A DNA stretch of 64,000 bases from Styela clava. Taxonomy: Eukaryota; Chordata; Ascidiacea; Stolidobranchia; Styelidae. Positions within the stretch are counted from its first letter, which is position 1. Each line of letters begins with the position of its first letter. Below, piece after piece: positions 23,701 to 35,700 of this stretch. Position numbers and translations under genes: made by a program. The stretch covers positions 4,092,001 through 4,156,000 of the forward strand of contig NC_135255.1 in assembly GCF_964204865.1 (NCBI RefSeq), in the 5' to 3' direction. Under the pieces are notes generated by a model. It had not been told where the DNA came from, made no database searches, and saw nothing but the letters and a program-made list of their open reading frames with translations.

Positions 23701-26700
23701 AAATCTATGACACCATAACACCGATATATAACATATGGACTGATGTGTTGAGGTGATTAGGATGTATAATATGCACTTTTTCAAAATTTAATGATAAAAT
23801 GTGTAACCAGGGATGGCCAATACTGAATAATTCACTATATCGAATACAGTCGAAAGTTTCATATTCAATATTCACCTTGCTAACGGCGAAAAGTGGCCAT
23901 TATCCGGAATTGTTCAATATTAGCTGAAAAAGTATTCGATATGTTTTGGACAACCCTGCGTGTCACGGGAATTAGTGATTTTAATGAGCAGCTATATTTT
24001 CATATCATAGTAATTAGTAGGGATGCGACGAATCCAAAAAGGTTCGGCTCGGCCGAATCCGAGTATTTGAGCTGGACTCGTATCCGAGTCCCGAGTCCAA
24101 TACTTTTTCATTAGCTCCGAAATAAACACCTAAAGTGAAGCTGTTGTTCACGTATATTGGTCGTAAATTAAACATTGTGTAAAATGAGACTATGTATCGG
24201 TAATTCATAACGTTGCACATAAACACTATTGATTTCGAGACAATCATCTTTTTCTTAGTTGGCGCCGATAATGATAAATGAGAATGAGCAATTGTTGATT
24301 GCAATTAAGAAAGGCGTATTTTTCTTTCTCTCCATGAAACAGATACGAAACGAATTCAACGTCGTTATGGGCGCCCAAAAGGAGAGAAGAACTCTCTTTT
24401 TCCGACGCAACCACTTTTAATAATACAAATCACGGCGCATTGAAAAGCAAAATAAAATTTATTAACATTTAATTTACAACGAATTAGGAGTAAGAATATA
24501 CCTACCGCTCTCGCTAACAGACGGAAACGACAAATGTGACAAATCTTCAATCTTCAATTTCTAATTTTTCATAAAGCCGGTAAACACCGCTTTTTTAATT
24601 AAGAAACGGCGTAACAGAATAGCAAATATGTTATGGAAATTTTTCGAGATTTTAGGGAAAAATATTATTTTGATCACTAAGGAATGCCATTATTGCCGAT
24701 TTATTTAAGTATTCAGTATAACTGTTTTAACCCGAAGCCGAGTTGCGTGAATTCTCAGTTTTCAATTATTATTATTATACGAAAATAATACGGACACGAT
24801 ATAAAATTAAAAGCATAAAAAAGTCAACTATCAGCTCCACAAATATCGCAATATTGTTCGCTTAAAATTGGGATCTTAATTTACAAATTGTGATATGGAG
24901 GATCAAATCCTACACAGGAGATAGAAAATTCGTATTCACTCCTAAATAGTTCTTTAATATCTTCGCCGATGTGAACTCACAATTATGTCCGAAATATAAA
25001 AACCAAACAACGATGTATGCCGTGGCGTGAGAATGAATATTTACTTGTTAATAACGAAGTGCCTTAAATTTAGTTTACCAGCATTAACTGGAATGTTGGC
25101 CGCCGAAACGATTGCGGTGAAAAAAAAATAATCAGCGATTATGACAAAATTAGGAAATATAAACGCCATGTTGTTACCGAGTTTACAGTCTTCTAGAAAA
25201 TTTCGAAAAAAGCCTTTTTTTACATTCCGGTATTCGTTAATCGAATAATTCGATTTGCCCACCAATCATGATGGCATATGTAAATACTGATTAAGTAACG
25301 ATAAAAAAATCGACTCAGATTAACATTAAGAAATAGTTTCATATTTCATGCATTTGATCGGCGCTGAATGCGAGCGTGTAAACGATTATAACGCCACGGA
25401 CATTCCCGTGGACATCCCCACGGAGTTGCACTTCTGTCAAAAATCAATTTTCACGATTTTTATTTTTGTTTATAAATGTGAGTACTCGCTGACTACGGAT
25501 TAATGGTCGATGATTAGTAGATGTTCGAAATAGGACTTAGCAAAATATTCACCAAACACCGTCAGGCGGAATTTCGATGTTAACGAGGCATACTTTTTAG
25601 TTCGTTAAAAGCCATACTTTGTCGTGAATTTCATTTTTGACGCAATCTTTCAATTTCACTTAGGCAAGCCCCCTGTTAGATAGTTGGATAAAAGAGAGAA
25701 ATAGTGAGAGAAAATCGGCCGGACAGTCTCGTGGCAAAACAGAACGAAAATATTGAATTTCTCGTCGAATGCGTCTTCAGTCTGCGATTGACTATCGTGT
25801 GACATATGACGTCACGGACTCGGGTAAAATCATCAAAGGCTCGGGCCGAATCCGAGTATCAAATTAGGAGAGATTCGGCCACGAATCCGAGCACGAGTCC
25901 GAATCTTGTCGCATCCCTAGTAATTAGACATAAAATAGCATGCTTCAATGGTTGAATGTTTTATATTGATATGTTGAAATAATTTGCAAATTCAACCGGT
26001 GTACATTCTCGAGGTATTTACAATTTCTACATTTATAAAGCATTTCTACTTTCTTGCTATAACTGTAAGTAAATTTGTAAACTGTGTAGAACTGTTTTCC
26101 ATAATGTACTATGTTATTTGTGTAGTTGTATAGTATAGTAGGTACAGCTCATATTTTCCACATATTCAGCTTGAAATCTAATTTTCTAAACAATCTAAAA
26201 TTCTTTTACAGTCACTGGCTGTTCAACTTGCGATGCAGCAGCAATACTTTCTCGCTCAGCAGCAACAACTTGCTGCAATGCCAGGAGTGTTTTTGCCAAA
26301 TCCTTATGTCATTGCTGCACCTAATGCAGGGGGTAAGTTTCAGCATTTTTTTTTTGGACTCAGGGATTAGATGTGTGTAATTAATTGGATATGCTTGTGG
26401 AAAACTTTAAAGATCCCTCCTTTTTCTGAAACAGTTACCCCTGAGTGACTGCTTTGGTGAAACATTGCTTGGGGCTCAATTGAATATGTAGCTGAATATA
26501 TCTGAAAACAAAACATCTTCCATAACATTGTATTTATAGCTTTTCCGGATCCAGCTACGGCAGGACAATTTCCAATGATGCCACAATATCCGGCGTACGC
26601 TGCATGGCCCAATGTTGCATATCCTCCAATGATAACCCCACAAATTGCTGCCACCGCAGCTGCTTCCCAACTAAGCTCGAGTCCAAATCCCACCAATTCA

Positions 26701-29700
26701 ACTAGAGCCACACAAGCTGAGGCAATGACCCAAAGATCGGGCACCCCGCCTCAAGCAGAAAGTGGAGATATACAGTCTGGGGCTCAACCTCCTATTTATC
26801 AAGATATGTTGACCAGTGCGGCTTTGGCAGGACAAGGAATAAATCCTGCCATGGCTATGTCTGGTGAGTGTGACATTTCGGCATTTATATTGCAGTTATG
26901 TCTGTAACTTTTAAAAAAGAAATATGAAGCGAGCCATTTCAAATTACCATACTTTTTTAAGCTATTATTGAGTGTCAAAGTGTAGAATAACAAATTCTAT
27001 CCAAATCGCAATTTTGTGTATCCGTATAGTATATTTTCTCTATTTAGATGTAACCATATTTATCATCTCCCAACTTTTTATATGTAACTCCTAAAAAACT
27101 AAAGTCGTCTCCGAAATCCCACACTATATTGGTATATATATATTGTGAAAATAATTTGTTTACCTTTATATAAGGTTCTGGATATCAGATGATCCCAACT
27201 GCGTATTATGATCAAACTGGAGCACTTATTGTCAACAATGGAAGATATAACAGCGGTCCTGTTCGTTTGTTTGCTCCTGGAGTTGCTGGCCCAATGTTTA
27301 TGAATGGATCTCAACACAGTAAGATATTTTGATTTTGGAAATTTAAACTTTGTCTGGGAATTGAGGAGTTTCTTTCATGGGTTGTGAGGACAAATATAGA
27401 AAGACATTAGTTGAGATCTTCAGTGCAATTGTCAACCAATGAATGTTACTTGTTTTGTTTTTGTAATGGAGGTTTTCACACAATGTCAAATTCTCTTTTT
27501 TCAATTGTAACAATGGCCGATGAGCAGTAAGTTGAAGATACGTAACAGTTGAAATTTGACCTGTTACTCTGGTTCTGTAATCAGCTTTTTGCACCTTTCA
27601 GTGGGCGCTTTTCCATTTTGAAACGAAATGATTATTTTGAAATTATCTCATAATGTGTGTATTAATCGCTTCATCAAGTGGCATAATTTCGGCAGCTGTT
27701 TCGAAAGCCGTTGCATGGGAAGTTCCTATATTGAAAGACCCTCCTTGAGAAAATCCTGGGATGAATTAAATAGATTCCTTTGGTTGAAAGACTTGATATT
27801 CAATAAATTCATCTAGTGAATATATGTTTGAATGGTAACTACTATTTTGATCAATCTATTAAATTCAGGTCAGACGCCTGGTGCATTGTACACAAGTCCA
27901 ACAATAAGTGGTGGGAGTACTCCTGTGCCTGCCCCTGGTCATGGAGCTTACACACCGGTTGGACCACATGGTGGATTAGGTACCTTTGGTGGACTGGGTG
28001 GCTTGGGATCATTAGGATCAAGTGAGTGTTGTTTCTTTAGTATCTATTTTGTCTTGTGAATATTCTTATTCTGGATCAGGGGTCATGTACTAACTCTGGC
28101 TTTATAAATGTACGGCTGTCTGTTGAGTTATCCTGAAAGCATTGGAATGTATTCCACAAGAGCAGATTCGACAATTTTTTTATTTTCTGTAAGATTATTC
28201 CACATTGGTACCTGTGATGATATTGCTGCGTCCTTTATGAAACACTGATTTGAAAATAGCAATTCTGAGGTATTAATATAGTAAATTTGTACTCTATTTA
28301 GCTCTTAGCTCAGTTAAGTCTTGCATAAATTCTTAATTTCACTCTTATTTCCATAGGTTGAACTTGAAAATGCGAAATACTGATAGTATATTTTTCTAGT
28401 GAATACTGTTTTCCCCCAAGGCTGTGGAGTCTGGAGAAATATACCATTGACTCTCGATTCCAGTTTGTGAAAAATTTTGATTCCAGCTTTAAACCCCAAA
28501 AATTCAAGTTTTGATAATAACTTTGGCATAGGCAAGTCTTCATTAAGAGAATGCAGGGGCGGACACCCGGGGGGGCGGTCGCCCCCCCAATAATTTCGCA
28601 AAAAAAATTAATACATGTTGTTTACGCCCTACAAAATTATCATTTCCGAAAAGTGCGATAGTCAAGCGCAATTAAACGGTTAATAGTTACCGATATTATA
28701 CCTGTTTTCTTACAATAATGTGGACCAGAGCGCCTTCGGAGCACCTCACATTTTCGTGAAACATGCGCGCCCGCACGGGTAATACTTCGTCTTCAAACGC
28801 ACCGCCGATCACGGCCACGGTTTTGCACAACTAATTCATTTTTGTACAATTTAATATGATTTTCTCATTGTCAAAATCTTTCAATAGTGTTATTGTTGGC
28901 ACTTGCGAGAGAAGTGAAAGAGGCAAACTGTGTTTCATTACAACAATTAATTATTATCGCTAAAAAATTAACTAGATCTAAAGTTGTTATAAACAATTTT
29001 CACCGCTGGACGTATCTTCTCACGTTATGGATTTCGTGCAAGGCCCAGCATAAATTTGCGGGCAAAGATCAAAGCATTTACTATGTCGAAAAGTTGAAAA
29101 GCGGCAATATAAAATACTAAAAATAAAACTAAATAATATAAGTTTTTGAGGCCCGTGACAGTCTAAAAACGCTTTTCTAGGCATCGAAAATCGCAAAATT
29201 TCGGGTGCCTACTGCACAAATTATGTTTGCTTGACCTTCAATTAAAAACATTTCGTCACTAAAATCGAAACACGGTCAATTGTGAGCGGGATTTGCCTTT
29301 TTATCCATTACTGTTAAATTGAAGTCGAAAATTTTCGTGTTAACATTAAATTAAACAAAGCTGAGTGATGATATATAAGATAATTAAAGTATATTCGATC
29401 ACTTTTTGTACTTATTTATGTATTTTTATTGTACTGAAATAACTTTTACTACGTGAGAATTGACAGAAACTTTACGGATTTTTCGAAAGATTTTATCTTT
29501 AAAAATAATCGGAGTGACAACATTGCGATTGAGCGGAGCCAGTGTGACAAGCAGTGGCGCAACCAGCGGGGGGGTTACGGGGGTCGTGTCCCCCCCGTTT
29601 GAAAGTCGTTTTTTTTTATTATTGTTCTACGTTCAAACAACGTCATTCTACGGTCATAACAATCCGGGGAAAACTACATTTTTCCAGTGCTTTATCACCT

Positions 29701-32700
29701 CGACGTAATTTAACACCGCCCGGCTTCAATCATACCTTTTTGCTGTTAGTTACGTAATAATCGCTATCCCCGCGTATATGTTTGTATTCGAAAATGAGAT
29801 ATGTTACCTCAAAAAAGTAGAAATCGCGCGCTGTCGATGCGAATTGAAAGCGACACAATAGCATAATGCTATCACTCTCTCTCTTGTGACGAATACTCTC
29901 GTGCTTCATCGTCTTTACGCAATGTAACGACGCCCGTCTTCATGTTATAATAATGCAGTAGAAACTCTGAAAATCTGAATACGGAAATTATTTTCGGAAA
30001 AATATTGCTTCGCTTAACCTAAGCTTTTCTACATATGAAAGGCCGAAAAGCGAAAACGCCGTACACATCCTACCGCCCCCGTCCACGTTCTGATTTAAAA
30101 ACATTTCACAATTATTTCATTTTTTATCGCAATCGAAAGCAGCCATGTGTGGCACGGCAATAACTAACAGTCGTCGTGAAAGGTTTTCAATAAACTCCGA
30201 CTTGAAGTGCTTATAAGACGTCGAGGACGTTTTTGGTTGAAAATTTTTTACATTTGCTATCGTATATTTCAATTCAGTCAAGATATGTTGTGCGCCTCGG
30301 CAATAAACTTAAAAGCAAATCCTGCCCTAATTAACTGTTTTCATCCTCAGTTTCGATAGTTATCGAACTTAATGGGAAATTTTTTAATTTCTTGCAATCT
30401 ATAAAATAGCTTCTAAATATTATTGTTTCTATCGGAGATTTTATCGTTATCCCGACGTCGTTGATAACAATATCGATCATTTTAGGTTGGAGGCATTGGT
30501 TTATAATTAAAAAATTATAACACATAACATGAAAAATTTAAATCAACGCCGACTCGAAAAGTCAAACACGTTTTTCCATCTTTATTCTCCATTATTGGCG
30601 GACGGAAATTTGGGAATCGGGTTTAATTAACTGATTTGATTATGATGACGATGGTAAACAAAAGTACACAAACATAGCATACCATTCTTAGTTTTTAGTC
30701 GTTATTTCTCTGTCCTTTCTTCTTTCTATGTGCATATCAAGACCATAAAACGTGTTTCATTTTTGAACTCTGCGCTGATTTGAATATTTCATGTCGGCTG
30801 TTGTGTATTTTTGTTTGTAAATGAATACCGCTAACTTAAACTGAACGATGTTGTCATCAACGCCGGATGCCGACGAAATCCGCGATAGATATTAAATACT
30901 ATTTAAGAGCTATTTTATACGCGCTAAATTACAAGAAATGAAGAAATTTCCTGTTATGTTCGGTCACTATCGAAACTGAGGATGAAAACAACTAATTAAG
31001 ACACAATTTGCCGAGGACGCCTAAACCATCTCGACTAAGTCTTATAAGTTATTCAAGTCGAAGTTTATCGAAATTCTTCCATGTCAGCTGTAATATATTG
31101 CCGAACCACACATGGACGAAGACGCTAGGATATGTGCGCCATATTCGGGATTATTATAAACACGAAAAAACAGTATTTGAAGTTTGCGATATTTGAATTT
31201 AAATTCGATTTGGACATCCCTGCATTAAATTAGTCAGTTTTTAGTTAGTTTAGTTTTTTTTCCAAAAATTAGTTGTAAATCAAATATTTTAATTGTCATT
31301 ATGTCTTCCGGTGAGCTTCAGTTTACTAGTTTAGAATTTTTCTGGGGTTAGGGTCGTGAAAAGGTTCATTCGCAAGAAGTGCATTTTGTTTTTAGTCTTG
31401 CTTGAATTTATTCAAGCCGTGTTTCACTATCCACGAGGCGCAAAGCGAGGGAAACATTGAAAATAATTAACAGCTTTTCGTTAGCAATTCGCTGGAATGT
31501 AATGAACGGCGTTTTGCTACCCACGAGGTGCAAGACATAGCGAAGCACCGTTAATGAACAAGGGCAAGGTAAGCGAAAGGCTGGGATTTAATCGATGGCG
31601 TTTCCCTTCTAACCACGAGCAATTTATCGTGTTTCAGCGGGGCGACACCTAGTGGCGTTGCGACTTACGTCGTGGTTGCACTGTGTAAATTCCGGTCGGA
31701 CCCCCCCCCGTTGAAAACGGCCTGGTTGCGCCACTGGTGACAAGTACATCTCAAATTTATCGAATGCGCAAAATAGCAAAAATACGGATCAAAACAATAT
31801 ATAAACGGGCAGTTTACCACACATTTTTATGTTCGCGGATTGCCGTCGTGTTTTGGAGTGGCTCTTATTTTGTCGACTCGACCGCAGTTTAAATTGAAGA
31901 CAATTAAATTAATAAATCAAGACATTTTGAATATGCCCGTATTGGTCTTTGATTGATTACTTTGCACAAGTGAAAAATCGTTTTTCGTTGATGAAGTCGG
32001 CTCTTTTAACAAGTGGCATAATCGCGGCGAGGCGGTGAATTTCTATTTTTGATTTACTAGTATGGGCAGTTTGACCCCGCCTTTTGTTTTAAATCCCGGC
32101 TGCGCGACTATACTTGTGCCTGTTTATTTTCGTATTAAATTATAAATAAAAACCCTACAAAGTCATTGCGTGAATCCTGAATGTTATTTCGAGTTCAAAT
32201 GATGATTTAATAAATCGGCAATAATGGCAATTCTACTAGTCAAATGATAATTCCTTGGTGAAATTTAGAAAAAAAATTCCCATAATAGCTTGTTACCTTG
32301 TTGTAGTGACGCGCAAGTTCCGTGTCCGAGCAAAGCAGCCTAGGTAATCGATATATGAGTAGCAAAATGATATTCTAATACTTAGAGAATGACATCGACA
32401 GGTTATTGTTACGTGACGATACACGGCGCGGTGTTTTTCGGAAGGTGATCCAAGTTCGCCCCCCCAAAATTATGGAAAGTGTCCGCCCCTGAGAGAATGT
32501 TAGGAGCGCTTACAGTTGTAAAACTAATGCTGTTTGAATATGTGGAAAATATTAACTTTGCTTACCACCATCGAAAGTCCCAACACCAGACTCCAGGCAA
32601 ATCAGAATTTAGGCTCAGACTCCTGACTCCAGGGAGTTAGAAAATTTGACAGAGTCCACAATTCCCCAATTTTTAACCTATCACCTTATTTTTGAAATGT

Positions 32701-35700
32701 ATCAACAGGACTGCTTAACATTTTCTTGGTTAATTAAAATGCATATCTGGATTCTTGCCAAATGTGCTTGTTTTACTATGGTTTCTTGTTATCACATATT
32801 TTTCATTCAGCTATGGGAAGTCAGAGTTCCACTCCTCAACGAAGAGACTCATTTTCGGAATACGCTAAGCATCCGTACAGCGGCCCAATGTCGCAATTCT
32901 ATAACTCATTTGGAATGTCACCTGGCAGCACCGGCATGGGAATCGGGGCCATCTCTCCATCTCCTGGACCTCTGGGAGGAATGGTGGGCACTGCCCATAG
33001 TCATCATAGTATGAGTCCACCACCATTGTCATCGCCAAGTGGTTTTCTAGGTGGGTTGCTCGTTTGATTGGGATTTCAACGAAACATTTAGGGTGTAATT
33101 AAAATGGGGTAGGTAATGTCGAGACTGAAATATTTAGATTCTCCAAAAAATAGAAGCTGATTTATGTAGCAGTGGCGCTTGCGCAAAGCCTTACTTGGAG
33201 TACATTCAGAAGACCTTACATACAAAAATTTAGTTATTAACATCCATCACAGGTTAAAAATAAATTGATTTAGCTGTCATAGCTTACTAGGATCGAAAAT
33301 TGCAATTTGTAATATGCATTCTACATTTTTATTAAATTAATATAATTTATTCTAATCAAAATCTGTTGAGGTGTTAGAAAAATTTCAAATTTAAATTTCA
33401 ATATTCATCAGTAAGTACTTAGTAGTTACATTTTGACGGATATAGCAGATTTGATTATGATATAGAATTTATAATTCACATTGAAATACTATTTTCCTGA
33501 AATTTTTAGTTATACTCGATAAGCCAGTGATGATGAAAATATTCTTCGACCTTTATGAATATCTTGTGTTTAAGAAAAATATTGCTAATACATCTGAGGC
33601 TATTCCAACATTAGTTTTTCAATGTTCAGATTTTCATAATTCCACAAAAAAATTATTTTTTTAATTAAATATCACCTAAAAAATTTTCCTAGTTCCAACA
33701 TCTTCATATGTGTTACAGGGAGCAATAGGATGTTTTCTGCTGCACCAGGTGCAGAAGCGAAGTTTCGGAATGGATCCATGATGTCTTCTAATATTTTTGG
33801 AAGTTCTGGCAGCTCCTTGTTTCCACCTACAAGAATAAGGTACCGATTTTGAGTTTTTTTTCTCATTCTAGATTTCTAGTCCCAATTAGTGCTAGGCTGA
33901 AATTGGTTTAGGCAAATGCTGGCCCAAATTTCTTTGAGCCTTAACCAATATCCTCTGTAGTATTCAAGTGATCAATTTATAAAAAAAAATTATTGAATTG
34001 GAGAGTGGTGAAATCTTAATAATAGAGTTTAAATGTAGCACATTGAGCATTCGTTTCATTTTGATTTATTCAAAATTTACAAATCGAACTGGAAAGTAAA
34101 TTTGTGTGGTCTGCTGAATTAGTTTGAGATAAAATCTTGTTTTCATTTTCAGACCAGTTTCGGCTAAAGATATGTTTATGGCACAAGGTCGTAGTCGACT
34201 GCTGGATGATTTCAGAAATAATCGTTTTCCTAATCCTCAACTGAGAGATCTCGCTAACCACATTGTCGAATTTTCAAGGGATCAGCACGGTTCAAGGTTT
34301 TTTTTATTATTATTTTTATGCGAGTTCTGAATCCGATCCCGGGAAGTTTGGAGATATGTCTACAATATCTGTATAAACTCGGACTTAGTCCCCGCTGCCA
34401 TGGTTTGTTCATACTGAATAATATGATCTTTTGTGCATATGATGTTACTATTACCAATGGATACTGCTGAAATTTATTGATGTCTATTTGTATCTGATGC
34501 ACAATTGACTGTCATATTTGTCTAAATATTATTTTCTCGGCTTCGTAGTAGATTAGTTTTTTGTGACTTTTCAAAACATGAATAATATGTAATAATATTT
34601 TTGCAGATTCATTCAACAGAAATTGGAACGCGCAACACCTCAAGAAAAACAAATGGTTTTCAATGAAATCGCAAGAGCCGCTTACCAGTTGATGACTGAC
34701 GTATTTGGCAATTATGTCATTCAGAAGTTTTTTGAATTTGGTTCACAGGTAATCTGAAATACAATTATTACTTAGTGCATAATAGTTAACTGCCCAAATA
34801 TGTAAAAGTCATATAATTGAGGCTTAATTGATATTTATTCACATTGCTGACTAGTCTGTGATGATCACTTGTGTCTGATTAAATGATGCACACAACTCTC
34901 TCTTACTGAGACTAGTTTACAGTGGCGTAATGGCCTCGCTGTCAGACTTAAATGTGTTGGCATGGCAGATGGCAGACTTCACATTTGGGATTCGAATCCC
35001 ACGTCTCCCCATCTCACCTATGGTGTAGTAAATTGAGTAGGTTATGCTGAATTAACTCACAAGACTCAAAAGCTGTGGGGTCAGGTTTACAATCAACTCA
35101 TCCTCCAGGTCAAAAAATTCTTCGAATTTCAGCTAAAAAAAATTTGAGTTTTTTAGCATATTATTAGATATCAGTCGTTGCTTTAATCGGGCCATGTTTT
35201 GAGTGAAAGAAGTTAATAGGTGTATTGTAGAAAAATCAGTTGAAAAAAATTTTGGCAATACAGAGTCAAAAACGAAACAAAAGACACTGCTATTTTTCAT
35301 GACAATTGTCACAAAAATTTTCATGTACCTTTAGGAACAGAAGCTTGCACTTGCAAAATGTATCAGGGGTCATGTACTACCTCTTGCTCTACAAATGTAC
35401 GGCTGCCGAGTTATCCAGAAAGCATTGGAATGTATTCCACAAGAAGAGCAGGTTCGATAATCTTTTTTTTATGTAGGATTATTTCACATTCGTACCAGTG
35501 ATGATATTGCTGCGTCCTTTATGAAACGCTGATTTGAAAATAGCAATTCTGAGGTATAAATATGCTAAATTTGTACTCTATTTAGATCTTAGCTTAGTTA
35601 TGTTTGCATAGATTCTTAATTTTATTATTATTTCCATAGGTTGAAATTGTCAAGGAGCTTGATGGTCATTTAGTAAAATGTGTGAAAGATCAGAATGGAA

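Larger units (their letters stand above)
28546..32499. mobile_element. Large hAT-type element (3938 bp) with perfect TSD and nested insertion
   Basis: The element spans 28554-32491, with 13-bp terminal inverted repeats CAGGGGCGGACAC, followed inside by C/G runs at both ends. Identical 8-bp flanks AGAGAATG (28546-28553, 32492-32499) are present. Roughly half its length is a second hAT insertion. Without that it is about 1.75 kb, with no recognisable transposase, so it is non-autonomous. Part of its interior (31750-32050) is related to 57040-57560. Confidence 0.9.

Noticed and set aside
28887..29120. 77-codon frame inside the 28554 hAT element
   Set aside because: No resemblance to hAT transposase motifs; too short and isolated to call a gene.
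34920..35010. Possible tRNA gene
   Set aside because: B-box-like motif present but no proper acceptor stem or anticodon arm; a second diverged copy with a shared tail points to a SINE.
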